Assembly (NCBI GenBank): GCA_031270375.1
Contig: JAISXR010000039.1
Location: 1-32,636, forward strand
Direction: 5' to 3'
Length of the DNA stretch: 32,636 nt
Source: Synergistaceae bacterium
Lineage (GTDB): Bacteria > Synergistota > Synergistia > Synergistales > Synergistaceae
Positions 8,575 through 17,614 of the stretch are shown piece by piece. Below the pieces are notes generated by a model that was given only the letters and a program-made list of their open reading frames with translations, did no database searches and was not told where the DNA came from. A program made the position numbers and the translations under genes. Position 1 is the stretch's first letter. Each line of letters opens with the position of its first letter.

Positions 8575-9669
8575 ATGACTTCGAAAATACTCGTCATCAA
8601 TCCGGGGGCGACTTCCACTAAAATTGCTGTGTTCGGCGATGATCGCGTGACTTTTCAGGAATCCGCCGTGCATGGCGCGTCCCAATTGAAAATGTTTGAT
8701 TCGCTCGCGGACCAGGTCCCTTACAGGAAGAAATTGATCGCCGACATTTTGGAGCGCGGCGGGGTCGACGGCAGGTGTTTTGACGCCGTCGTCGGCAGGG
8801 GAGGGATACTTGCCCCCCTTCCCGGCGGAGTGTACGAAGTGTCGGAGGAGATGATCCTCGACGCGCTCGGCATGAAATACGGCGAACACGCGTCGTGTCT
8901 TGGGCCGGTGCTGGCCGGGAAATTTGCCCGTCAGGCGGGCTGCGCCGCGTTCGTAGTGGATCCGGTATCGACCGACGAATTTATTCCAGAGGCCAGATTC
9001 TCCGGCCTTGCGGGTATCGACAGGGTATCACGTTTTCACGCGCTGAACCAGAAAGCCGTCGCGAGAAAAGTGGCCGCCTCCATCGGGAAACGGTACGAGG
9101 ACACGCGATTTGTGACGGTGCATCTTGGTACAGGTATAAGTGTCGGCGCTCACCTGAATGGCAGGGTGGTCGACGCGAACGACGCGATGAGCGAGGGCAG
9201 TTTCTCGGTGGACAGGGTGGGAAGCGTTCCGGTGATCCCCGTAGTCGACATGTGCTATGAGCGCGGTTATTCCCACAGGGAAGCGCGGCTCAAACTGAAC
9301 GGCGAGGGCGGCGTGTACTCGTATCTTGGCACCAAGGATATGCACGAGGTCGAAAACAGGGTCAGGGCTGGGGACCGCGCCGCGCGCGGCGTTGTGGAGG
9401 CGTTTGCCTTTCAGGTAGCCAAGGACATAGGTTCCATGGCCGCCGTCTGTTACGGCAAGGTGGACCGTGTGATTATCACTGGCGGAATGGCTCGTTTCGG
9501 GCTTTTGACCGAGCTGATACGCGCGCGGGTCGAGTTCATAGCTCCGGTCGAAATTGTCCCTGGAGAGGAGGAGATGAACGCGCTGGCGGAGGGAGTGATG
9601 CGCGTCCTGAAGGGCGAGGCGGATGCGCTGAATTATTCGGAGGAAAAGAGAAAACGCGCGTGCCTATAG
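8575..9669 (+). CDS. buk: Butyrate kinase
   Basis: A 364-residue acetokinase-family enzyme that forms ATP and butyrate from butyryl-phosphate (or works with branched-chain acyl phosphates) in the cytoplasm. Signatures are the N-terminal 'INPGATSTKIAVF', 'VVGRGGILAPLPGGVY', the 'TVHLGTGISVGAH' phosphate loop and the C-terminal 'VIITGGMARF' and 'EEMNALAEGVMRVL'. Length fits the family (about 355-360). The usual partner, phosphotransbutyrylase, is not in the window, and the upstream neighbour is a histidine phosphatase. The stop codon is only one base from the stop of the convergent CheX gene. Butyrate versus isobutyrate/isovalerate specificity cannot be told. Confidence 0.92.
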   Translation: MTSKILVINPGATSTKIAVFGDDRVTFQESAVHGASQLKMFDSLADQVPYRKKLIADILERGGVDGRCFDAVVGRGGILAPLPGGVYEVSEEMILDALGMKYGEHASCLGPVLAGKFARQAGCAAFVVDPVSTDEFIPEARFSGLAGIDRVSRFHALNQKAVARKVAASIGKRYEDTRFVTVHLGTGISVGAHLNGRVVDANDAMSEGSFSVDRVGSVPVIPVVDMCYERGYSHREARLKLNGEGGVYSYLGTKDMHEVENRVRAGDRAARGVVEAFAFQVAKDIGSMAAVCYGKVDRVIITGGMARFGLLTELIRARVEFIAPVEIVPGEEEMNALAEGVMRVLKGEADALNYSEEKRKRACL

Positions 9670-9670
9670 T

Positions 9671-10165
9671 TTATGACCCATGAACCGTGAGTATCAGAAA
9701 AACTTTTCCGCCGTTGACCCTGAACGGGAGGGTGAAACTCTTCACGTCGCCTTTGTGCGGTGGAATGGCCTTGATGTTTTCTCCGGAGAGCATCTGAGGA
9801 GGAGTGATATCGAGACCGCGGATATTGGCTTTGATAAGCGCCTGGCCGCTGATCATGTTTGTGAATTCGCCGAGCACGCTCATAGACATCGGGTCGTCGG
9901 TGTCGGCTTTGATCATGCCGCCCGTGAAAGCCGCCACATAAGCTTCGAAGGCTAGCATATCGGCCATCAGCGACGCGGTGCTATGCATGGCGCCTCCCAC
10001 AATGCCGATGAGCGCGGCGACCCTGCTGCCTGGAGCGTTTATGCCGGCGGCTATTTCCGATTTCAAAAATTCGGCAGCGATTCCGACCGTATGGCTGACA
10101 CTGATAAGAGAGCCAGTATATGAATTTACGAGTATCGAAAGGAGAGTGGACGCGTCGGTGGCCAT
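9671..10165 (-). CDS. cheX: CheX-type chemotaxis phosphatase
   Basis: A 164-residue single-domain protein of the CheC/CheX/FliY phosphatase family. Members remove phosphate from CheY-P to reset the flagellar motor signal. The catalytic E-x-x-N pair is E100 and N103 in 'LGEFTNMISGQAL', followed by the expected glycine and helix; the C-terminal half shows the strand pattern of the fold ('SFTLPFRVNGGKVFLIL'). There is one catalytic helix, as in CheX, not the two of CheC. The ATG follows AGGTAGGGAAG. It stands alone, convergent with buk, with no other chemotaxis gene nearby. A flagellin gene lies about 12 kb further on, consistent with a motile cell. Confidence 0.82.
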   Translation of the reverse strand: MATDASTLLSILVNSYTGSLISVSHTVGIAAEFLKSEIAAGINAPGSRVAALIGIVGGAMHSTASLMADMLAFEAYVAAFTGGMIKADTDDPMSMSVLGEFTNMISGQALIKANIRGLDITPPQMLSGENIKAIPPHKGDVKSFTLPFRVNGGKVFLILTVHGS

Positions 10166-10288
10166 TATTCTTCCCTACCTTCAGTATAAATGCCGGTTAA
10201 TATTTTATCACCAAAAACGTTATTTGCAGGTACACAATCGTAAAAACAGCAAAATTATATCGAAAATTATATCGGCATAAAAATAATC

Positions 10289-10316
10289 TTGACAAAAATA
10301 TTCTTGCTGTTATTAT
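10289..10316 (+). promoter_or_regulatory. Sigma-70-type promoter of the SorC-family regulator
   Basis: TTGACA at 10289-10294 and TATTAT at 10311-10316 are separated by 16 bases, close to the housekeeping consensus. The region is markedly AT-rich. The spacer contains AATATTCTTGC, also present upstream of the kinase/isomerase pair, so autoregulation through this site is a reasonable guess. Downstream, before the coding start, lie AT-rich short dyads (AATATATATT) with no assigned role. Confidence 0.65.
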
Positions 10317-10370
10317 TTTTTCAATTCGTTAATATATATTCTCGGCTGTGAATAAATATTCAAAAAGAGA

Positions 10371-11345
10371 GTGGCGTATTTGAAGACTCAGGAAATTTCG
10401 TTTGAACAACTGCGCTTGATATCCCGTGTCGCTGGCCTTTATTACCGAGAAGGCCTGAGTCAGCCTGTCATCGCGGGCCAATTGTCACTCTCGCAGGCCA
10501 GCGTCTCGCGTCTTTTAAAAATGGGAGAGGAACTGGGCATTATACGAATATCGGTGGAGATGCCGGAGGGCGTGTTTTCTGAGCTTGAAAGCGCCATAGA
10601 GAAAAAATACGGCGTGCGGGAGGTCGTAGTCACTGACAACGGCTCCGACGAACCGAGTTCGCTTTTCAAAGCCCTTGGCGGAGCCGCGGCTTCGTGGCTC
10701 GAAAGCCACATAAGCGATCACGAGGTCATTGGCGTGTCGTCGTGGAGCGAGACGCTCTTCGCTGCGGTCGAGGCGATGCGCGGCCCGATAACCGCGGGCA
10801 GGACGTCTCACGTCGTTCAACTTCTCGGCGGGCTGGGAGTTTCTTCAACGATTTCTTTCGCTACGCAACTGACGGAGTCGATGGCGCGTATCGCCGGCGC
10901 TCAGGGAGTTTTTTTGATGGTGCCTGGAATATGCGAATCCGAGGAAGCGCGCAATGTGCTTCTCGACGACGCGACCTGCCGGCGTGTGTTCGAAATGTAT
11001 GAACGGGCGACCATGCTTTTGGTGGGCATTGGATCTCTCGTTCCGTCCCGTCTGCTTCGCGAATCCCGCAACGAGACCAACAGCGCGGATCAGGAGGAGC
11101 TGCGTTCACTGGGAGCGGTAGGAGACATATGTCTGAGGTATTTTGACAGAGAAGGCAGGATGGTCGATTCCGGTTTTGACAGGCGCGTTATCGGCATATC
11201 CCCCGCGCAGATCAGGCGCATAAACAATACGGTGGTCGTGGGAGGGGGACGCAAAAAACTGGAGGCCATAAAGGCCGCGCTGAAAGGGGGATGGATAAGC
11301 ACATTGATAACCGATTCGGCAGTGGCGTCCGAACTGGCGGCGTGA
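10371..11345 (+). CDS. SorC/DeoR-family sugar-responsive transcriptional regulator
   Basis: A 324-residue regulator. Residues about 15-57 form a helix-turn-helix with 'YYREGLSQPVIAGQLSLSQASVSRL' character, written here only as its key pattern: 'GLSQPVIAGQL' then 'SQASVSRLLK'. The remainder matches the SorC effector domain, which binds a phosphorylated sugar: 'GVSSWSETL', 'VVQLLGGLG', 'LLVGIGSL', 'GAVGDICLRYFD' and 'NTVVVGGGRKKLEAI'. The start is either GTG 10371 or TTG 10380; the latter has the better-spaced purine-rich GAGAGTG ahead. It precedes the sugar ABC operon by 57 bases and probably controls it, perhaps together with the kinase/isomerase pair at 2358-2568. Effector unknown. Confidence 0.88.
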   Translation: MAYLKTQEISFEQLRLISRVAGLYYREGLSQPVIAGQLSLSQASVSRLLKMGEELGIIRISVEMPEGVFSELESAIEKKYGVREVVVTDNGSDEPSSLFKALGGAAASWLESHISDHEVIGVSSWSETLFAAVEAMRGPITAGRTSHVVQLLGGLGVSSTISFATQLTESMARIAGAQGVFLMVPGICESEEARNVLLDDATCRRVFEMYERATMLLVGIGSLVPSRLLRESRNETNSADQEELRSLGAVGDICLRYFDREGRMVDSGFDRRVIGISPAQIRRINNTVVVGGGRKKLEAIKAALKGGWISTLITDSAVASELAA

Positions 11346-11348
11346 TAG

Positions 11349-12338
<990 letters not shown>

Positions 12339-12345
12339 CAGACAA

Positions 12346-12493
12346 AACCTTGGGGCTCTGCCCCAAACCCCGCCGGGGGACTAGTCCCCCGGACCCTTTT
12401 TAATTTTTTTATTTTCACCGCAAGGTGAAAATAAAAAAATTAAGGGGGTGCAGGGGGCTTGTCCCCTGCCGAGTTCGGGCGGAGCCCGAGGTT
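12346..12493. repeat. Nested-palindrome intergenic repeat, copy 1 (long form)
   Basis: A 148-bp element bounded by AACCTTGGGG and GCCCGAGGTT. The whole element is an imperfect inverted repeat of itself and also holds small hairpins: GGGGC-TCT-GCCCC, CCGGGGGACTAGTCCCCCGG, GCAGGGGGCTTGTCCCCTGC and TCGGGC-GGA-GCCCGA. At its centre is an AT-rich stem in which TTTTTATTTTCACC pairs with GGTGAAAATAAAAA. A shorter relative lies at 15761-15867. It falls between the binding-protein gene and the lipoprotein gene, inside one probable operon, where it could shield or attenuate the mRNA. Confidence 0.85.
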
Positions 12494-12527
12494 CTGCTTG
12501 CGATTCGAGAGAAAAGGGGGAGGAGAT

Positions 12528-13199
12528 TTGCGTATAAAGCTTATAAAAATAGCGGCGTTCGCGTTGTTCGTCATTTTTCTCGCGTTCTCCTGCACGGTTG
12601 AAAAAATAAACACGGACAAAAAGACGGAAGTCGCTTTCTATTTCGACAACGATAAATTCGACGCAAAGCAGTATGTGGCGAGTATTTGGGACGAAAGCGT
12701 TCTCCCGCACATGACGGACAAGGCGGCGGATGCTGCCGGACTGATACACGGGCTGAAAGGCGACGAGGCCGCTACCTGCGAAAAATATGGCTACAGAGCC
12801 GTAAAGGAAAACAATCCTTTCAATTTTTCGCTGAAGGGCAAGGTAAAAATTTTAAGCGTCAGCTCCGAGTCCAATGCGCGCGCGGAAGCCGATCTCGAGC
12901 CGTATGACTGCGTGCCCGACCTCGTGATTCAGGTGGGGCCGATATTCAAAGGAACCGCTATCCGCGATTTTCTCGATTTCGTGAAATTCGAGGATTTCAC
13001 CAACCAGGTGGACTTCGCCAAACTGGCGAACGAGCTGAATTTCAAGGTGCGCGACGACGTCGTGAAGCGGTTTGATTTTAAGAACGAAGATTACAACGGA
13101 GACGAATTTGAGATAATCGGGGCGGCCACATACCTGAACGGAGACCCCAAACTGGTGGTGACGCCGGTCGCGATGGAACGGGCGGGAAGCGGGAATTAG
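12528..13199 (+). CDS. DUF2291-type periplasmic lipoprotein of the sugar ABC operon
   Basis: A 223-residue protein with a lipoprotein signal: charged start 'MRIKLIKIAA', hydrophobic stretch, and lipobox 'LAFSC' with lipidated C22. The mature part resembles DUF2291, a family of predicted lipoproteins that recurs next to RbsB/RbsA/RbsC-like transport genes. Features include 'YVASIWDESVLPHM', 'VQVGP'-like 'VIQVGPIFKGTAIRD' and 'FVKFEDFTNQVDFAKLANELN'. Its job is not established; a role in assisting sugar uptake is inferred from position. The start is TTG 12528 with GGGGGAGGAG directly ahead; a longer reading frame upstream runs through the repeat and is not convincing. Three bases separate it from the ATPase gene. 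Confidence 0.8.
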   Translation: MRIKLIKIAAFALFVIFLAFSCTVEKINTDKKTEVAFYFDNDKFDAKQYVASIWDESVLPHMTDKAADAAGLIHGLKGDEAATCEKYGYRAVKENNPFNFSLKGKVKILSVSSESNARAEADLEPYDCVPDLVIQVGPIFKGTAIRDFLDFVKFEDFTNQVDFAKLANELNFKVRDDVVKRFDFKNEDYNGDEFEIIGAATYLNGDPKLVVTPVAMERAGSGN

Positions 13200-13202
13200 C
13201 CG

Positions 13203-14732
13203 ATGGAACCCATATTGACCGCTCGCGGAATAAAAAAAATCTATCCCGGCTTGACGGCCCTCGATAACGTCGATTTCGATGTTTACGCGGGGCGCGTCAA
13301 CGTGCTGGTCGGTGAAAACGGAGCCGGCAAATCGACGCTCATGAAGATAATAGCCGGCGCGGAAACCGCCACGGAGGGCGAAATAGCGATTTTCGGGAAT
13401 GCCGCCCGTTACTCGTCCACTCACGAGGCCGGGATGTACGGCATCGGAATTATTTTTCAGGAACTCAATATTTTCCCGAACATGACGGTCGCGGAAAATA
13501 TATTTATAGCTCACGAACGCATGTCGAACGCTTTTGCCATTGATCACAGGGGGCAAAACGCTCGCGCGTCCGAAATTTTGGGACGCCTTCAGCAAAATAT
13601 CGACCCCGGCACAATCGCCGGCAACCTGCGAATAGGCCAACAACAGATAGTGGAGATAGCCCGCGCGCTGTCGCACGACACGAAAATTCTCATAATGGAC
13701 GAACCTACGTCGGCGCTGAGCGAGCAGGAAGTGGCGGTGTTGTTCCGCGTCATTGATGAATTGAAAGCGAACGGAGTCGCCATAATATACATCTCCCACC
13801 GTCTGGAAGAAATAATGAAGATCGGCGACCGCGTCACGGTGTTGCGCGACGGACGTCTGGTCGCGGAGAGCGACATATCGGACGTGGATCTTCCGTGGGT
13901 AATAAGACAGATGACCGGCAGCGACGATTTTGCCGTCGATTCCCCGGATACGTGTTCCGACGAAATCCTGCTGGAAGTGGAACACCTCTCTCTGCCGGGC
14001 CGCGGCGGCTCGTACAGGGTCGAGGATGTCTCGTTCAAACTCCGCAAGGGCGAGATACTGGGAATATACGGGCTGATGGGAGCTGGCCGTACGGAGCTTT
14101 TGGAATGTCTCATCGGAGCCTTCCCCGAGATGAAGGGGCGAATTTCTCTTGCCGGCACGGATGCCGTTGGAGTTTCCATAGAAGAACGAATACGCAACGG
14201 TTTTTCGCTGATTCCCGAGGACAGAAAAAACCAGGGACTTATCGTCTCCCTGCCGATTCTCGATAACATGACGCTGTCGAGCCTTCGCAAGTACGTCAGG
14301 CTGTTTTCGATAGCGAGCGCCAGGGAACGGCGCGACGTCGAGAGAATGGCGGGCGAACTGGGCCTCAAGACGCATTCCGTGCTGGCCCCGGTCTCGTCGC
14401 TGTCGGGAGGAAATCAGCAGAAGGCGGTCATAGGCAAAAATCTTCTCACCAAGCCGCGCGTCCTGCTGATGGACGAGCCGACACGCGGCATCGACGTGGC
14501 CGCCAAACGGGATGTGTTCAATATAATAACGAAACTCGCGCGTGATGGGCTGGGCATAATTCTCGTGTCATCCGAACTCAAGGAAATACTCACCATACCG
14601 TCCAGGGTGCTGGTACTCTCCAAGGGCAAACTGACCGGAGAATTCAAAAGAGGCGAGATGACGAGGGAAAAACTGGTTCGCGCTTCAGCGGCCAACATCG
14701 CCGCAAACGTGAAAACGGGGGTAGCTGTCTGA
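13203..14732 (+). CDS. Sugar ABC transporter ATP-binding protein (RbsA-like, two domains)
   Basis: A 509-residue ATPase with two fused nucleotide-binding domains, as in RbsA, MglA and XylG. Domain 1 has Walker A 'GENGAGKST' (37-45), signature region 'LRIGQQQIVEIARAL' and Walker B 'ILIMDEPTSAL'. Domain 2 has the usual degenerate P-loop 'GLMGAGRTE', signature 'LSGGNQQKAVIGKNLL' and Walker B 'VLLMDEPTRGID'. It powers sugar uptake from the inner face of the membrane with the permease that follows. The stop TGA shares a base with the ATG of that permease gene (TGATG), indicating coupled translation. The family is certain; the sugar is not. Confidence 0.95.
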   Translation: MEPILTARGIKKIYPGLTALDNVDFDVYAGRVNVLVGENGAGKSTLMKIIAGAETATEGEIAIFGNAARYSSTHEAGMYGIGIIFQELNIFPNMTVAENIFIAHERMSNAFAIDHRGQNARASEILGRLQQNIDPGTIAGNLRIGQQQIVEIARALSHDTKILIMDEPTSALSEQEVAVLFRVIDELKANGVAIIYISHRLEEIMKIGDRVTVLRDGRLVAESDISDVDLPWVIRQMTGSDDFAVDSPDTCSDEILLEVEHLSLPGRGGSYRVEDVSFKLRKGEILGIYGLMGAGRTELLECLIGAFPEMKGRISLAGTDAVGVSIEERIRNGFSLIPEDRKNQGLIVSLPILDNMTLSSLRKYVRLFSIASARERRDVERMAGELGLKTHSVLAPVSSLSGGNQQKAVIGKNLLTKPRVLLMDEPTRGIDVAAKRDVFNIITKLARDGLGIILVSSELKEILTIPSRVLVLSKGKLTGEFKRGEMTREKLVRASAANIAANVKTGVAV

Positions 14733-15751
14733 TGGGAAAACGGTTTTCTGTGGTCGACATTCTCATAAATCTGAGGATTTTCATCGCGCTGATTGTGGTT
14801 TTCACGGTGTTCAGCATATTCGTCCCCAATTTCAGGACGCCCGCCACGCTGGTCATACTGGTGAAACACGTCGCCATAAACGCGCTGCTCACCATAGGCA
14901 TGACCTACGTGATACTCACGGGAGGCATAGATCTGTCGGTCGGAGCGGTGGCCGGCCTTACTGGAATGATAGCCGGTGGCCTGATATACGAGGGCGTGAA
15001 GATAGAGGCGTTCGGATATATCCTCTACTTTAACGTGTGGGCCGTCATGGCGGTGTCGGTCGTATTGGGCGCGGTTATCGGCTATGTCAACGGATTTCTG
15101 ATAACCAGGTTCAGCATAGCTCCGTTCATCGTCACGCTCGGAATGATGTATATAGCGCGCGGAGCCGCCCTGCTTCGCTCGGGCGGCAGCACGTTCCCCA
15201 ACCTGACGGGCTCGCCGGAGCACCATAACACAGGTTTTCCCCTCCTCGGAGCGGGAACTTTTCTGGGCATCCCATACAGTATATGGATAATGATAGTCAT
15301 CAGCGCATGTCTGATATATACGGCCCGCAAAACCCCGTTCGGACGCCATGTGTACGCCGTCGGCGGGAATGAGACCGCCGCGCGCCTCAGCGGGGTGAAT
15401 GTCGTCCGCGTCAAGCGGAGGGTTTACATGATATCGGGAATAATGTCGGCCATCGTGGGCCTGATAGTGAGTTCCCAGCTCGTGGCCGCGCATCCCGCGA
15501 CCGGCGAGGCTTTCGAGATGGACGCGATAGCGGCTTCCGTCCTTGGGGGCACGTCATTGGCGGGAGGACGGGGCAGCATAGGAGGGGCGATCATCGGCGC
15601 GTTCGTCATAGGAATAATGAACGACGGCATGGTCATGATGGGCGTGTCGTCGTTCTGGCAGAGGGTCATAAAGGGCGTTGTGATAATAGCGGCGGTAATA
15701 GTCGACCAATTTCAGTCGGAAGTTCAGCGCCGCGCCGCGCTCACCGCGTAG
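14732..15751 (+). CDS. Sugar ABC transporter permease (RbsC-like)
   Basis: A 339-residue inner-membrane protein of the ribose/xylose permease family (BPD_transp_2). It is strongly hydrophobic, with about eight to ten membrane segments; family motifs include 'YVILTGGIDLSVGAVAGL', 'APFIVTLGMMYIARG', 'TPFGRHVYAVGGNETAARLSG' and the C-terminal 'LGGTSLAGGRGSIGG'. It presumably works as a dimer with the RbsA-like ATPase and the binding protein at 11403. The start overlaps the preceding stop by one base. A compact nested-palindrome repeat begins ten bases after the stop codon, before the isomerase gene that is probably the last member of the operon. Confidence 0.94.
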   Translation: MGKRFSVVDILINLRIFIALIVVFTVFSIFVPNFRTPATLVILVKHVAINALLTIGMTYVILTGGIDLSVGAVAGLTGMIAGGLIYEGVKIEAFGYILYFNVWAVMAVSVVLGAVIGYVNGFLITRFSIAPFIVTLGMMYIARGAALLRSGGSTFPNLTGSPEHHNTGFPLLGAGTFLGIPYSIWIMIVISACLIYTARKTPFGRHVYAVGGNETAARLSGVNVVRVKRRVYMISGIMSAIVGLIVSSQLVAAHPATGEAFEMDAIAASVLGGTSLAGGRGSIGGAIIGAFVIGIMNDGMVMMGVSSFWQRVIKGVVIIAAVIVDQFQSEVQRRAALTA

Positions 15752-15760
15752 TAATTTCAG

Positions 15761-15867
15761 AACCTCGGGGCTCTGCCCCAAACCCCGCCGGGGAACCAGT
15801 TCCCCGGGCCCCTTTTAGAGGGTGCGGGGAGCTTGCTCCCTGCCGGGTTCGGGCGGAGCCCGAGGTT
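15761..15867. repeat. Nested-palindrome intergenic repeat, copy 2 (short form)
   Basis: A 107-bp relative of the element at 12346-12493, with the same order of parts: AACCTCGGGG start, GGGGC-TCT-GCCCC, CCGGGGAACCAGTTCCCCGG, a centre, then GCGGGGAGCTTGCTCCCTGC and a CCCGAGGTT end. The ends are complementary, so the whole unit can also fold as one long stem. The AT-rich central stem of copy 1 is missing here and replaced by a short TTTTAGAGG. It lies between the permease and isomerase genes. Confidence 0.85.
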
Positions 15868-15890
15868 TAAAGGGGAAGGGGAGGATAATT

Positions 15891-17342
15891 TTGAGATTCA
15901 CGGAACGCAAGATTACTTTCGGCGTGATAATAGGCGTGCGGGCGTTTTTTAATCCGGCGCTGGCGGACGGGGACAGGCGCGGCATACTGGAACTGCTGAA
16001 ACGCCTCGATTACGGAGCCGTCATAACGGAGACGTCCGAAACTCCGTCCGGTTCGATAGAGACACTGGCCGACGCGAAACTCTGCGCCGAACTCTTCAAA
16101 CGCCGTCGCGGTGAAATTGACGGTGTGATAGTGTTGCTGCCGAACTTCGGAGACGAGGTCGCGATAGCCGAAACCTTGAAACGTGCCGCGCTCGGCGTGC
16201 CCGTTTTGATTCAGGCGTCCAACGACGATCCGAATCACGTAGACCTCGACAGCCGCAGGGATTCTTTCTGCGGAAAATTATCCGTCTGCAATAATTTGTA
16301 TCAGTACGGCATCCCGTATACCCTCACTGAAACGCACACCTGCGATGTCGCGGGCGAAAATTTCGAGGCCGATGTAATAAAGTTCGCCTCTGTCTGCCGC
16401 ACCGTGAAAGGGCTGCGCGAGGCCCGCGTCGGACTTTTCGGAACGCGCCCCGCCGCTTTCCAGACCGTGCGTTTCAGCGAAAAACTGTTGCAGCGCACCG
16501 GCATAAATGTCGTACCTGTCGACCTCTCTCAGGTGTTTGCAGCCTCGAACCGCGTGAGCGCCGCTGAGGCGGCGTACAGGGACAGGCTGGCGGAAGTCCG
16601 CGATTACGGAAACATCGAGGCCGTTTCCGACGAAGTTCTGTCCAAATCCGTTAAACTGTCGGTCGCCATAGACCGCTTGATGGAGGAGAACGAGCTGGAT
16701 GCGTCGGCCATACAGTGCTGGGACTCCCTCGAAAACAACTACGGTTGCGCCGTCTGCCTGACAATGAGCATGATGGGCGAACGCATGCTGCCGTCCGCCT
16801 GCGAGGGAGATGTCGCCGGCGCGGTATCCATGTACGCGCTCCTTCTGGCGTCGGGCAGCGTTCCGGGCTTCATGGACTGGAACAACAACTATGGTCTCGA
16901 AGCGAACACCTGCGCCAATACCCACTGTTCAAACTATCCAAAGAGCTTCATGAGTAACGCCCTCGAAGTGGGGTATCTGGACGTGCTGTCGCGCACGATA
17001 AAAAAAGAGAAATGCTTCGGGGCGGTAAAGGGAAAGGTTGCTCCGGGCGACGCGACGTATTTCAGGATATCTACGGACGATTCGAGGGGCTTTATAAAGG
17101 GTTACCTCGGGGAAGCCCGTTTCGTCGACCGTCCTTTCGATATGGCCGGCGGCATAGCGGTGGTCGAGATACCAAACATGCGGAGATTGATGAAAACCAT
17201 TTGCCGAAACGGTTTCGAGCACCACGTGGCGATGGCGAGGTCGAAGGCTGCGGCGGCGGTGCACGAGGCCGTGACCCGGTATCTGGGCTGGAAGATATAT
17301 TGGCACGAGCGCCCCGATTCGGAGGACGTGTTCGAGTTTTAG
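15891..17342 (+). CDS. L-fucose/L-arabinose isomerase-family protein, copy 2
   Basis: A 483-residue paralog of the protein at 2568-4058, matching it in length and in the order of likely catalytic residues: E305 in 'PSACEGDVAGAV', D329 in 'FMDWNNNYG' and the C-terminal His pair in 'FEHHVAMARS'. 'AIQCWDSLENNYGCAVC' is typical of fucose-isomerase-like proteins. It would interconvert an aldose and ketose in the cytoplasm. The start is TTG 15891 with GGGGAGG seven bases ahead; an earlier in-frame start at 15822 would read through the repeat. It appears to be the last gene of the ABC operon, so its substrate is probably the imported sugar. Two diverged copies suggest two substrates or epimers. Confidence 0.78.
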   Translation: MRFTERKITFGVIIGVRAFFNPALADGDRRGILELLKRLDYGAVITETSETPSGSIETLADAKLCAELFKRRRGEIDGVIVLLPNFGDEVAIAETLKRAALGVPVLIQASNDDPNHVDLDSRRDSFCGKLSVCNNLYQYGIPYTLTETHTCDVAGENFEADVIKFASVCRTVKGLREARVGLFGTRPAAFQTVRFSEKLLQRTGINVVPVDLSQVFAASNRVSAAEAAYRDRLAEVRDYGNIEAVSDEVLSKSVKLSVAIDRLMEENELDASAIQCWDSLENNYGCAVCLTMSMMGERMLPSACEGDVAGAVSMYALLLASGSVPGFMDWNNNYGLEANTCANTHCSNYPKSFMSNALEVGYLDVLSRTIKKEKCFGAVKGKVAPGDATYFRISTDDSRGFIKGYLGEARFVDRPFDMAGGIAVVEIPNMRRLMKTICRNGFEHHVAMARSKAAAAVHEAVTRYLGWKIYWHERPDSEDVFEF

Positions 17343-17473
17343 GCGGTATACGCCTGCGTGTTCATGGCTTTCAAATATATACGTCGAGGCCGTAAAGCAC
17401 TGGTAAACGTTTTTTTGGGATGGGTATTACGAAACCGCGCAAACGCTGTAAATAGAGCATTTCTTAGGACTTA

Positions 17474-17564
17474 GCCCCGTCAGAGGACAATAATTCCCCG
17501 ATACTCGGGTTATTGTCCTCTGAACTTCCGACGGGAGAAGGCGCAATCTCTTTACTTGTGCCTT
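17474..17564. terminator. Large hairpin cluster between convergent genes
   Basis: TCAGAGGACAATAA (17480-17493) pairs perfectly with TTATTGTCCTCTGA (17510-17523), enclosing a second stem CCCGA-TAC-TCGGG. Outer arms CCCGTC and GACGGG can extend it past a bulge. A second hairpin follows: AAGGCGCAA (17538-17546) with TTGTGCCTT (17556-17564), one G-T pair. It lies in the 272-base gap between the isomerase gene (plus) and the DUF4139 gene (minus). No U-run follows, so termination is a guess; a dispersed structured repeat is the alternative. I see no gene in 17343-17614. Confidence 0.5.
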
Positions 17565-17614
17565 ATTCTGCCTTTCAGACGGTTCAGGATTTTGCGCAAG
17601 TGTTCTCATTGCCG

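Noticed and set aside
12852-14375. A 507-codon open frame on the minus strand
   Set aside because: It is the mirror of the lipoprotein and RbsA-like ATPase genes, whose motifs are complete on the plus strand.
12346-15867. The two GC-rich repeats as CRISPR units or transposon ends
   Set aside because: Only two copies 3.4 kb apart, of different length, without spacers, and the genes between them are an ordinary ABC operon with no transposase.
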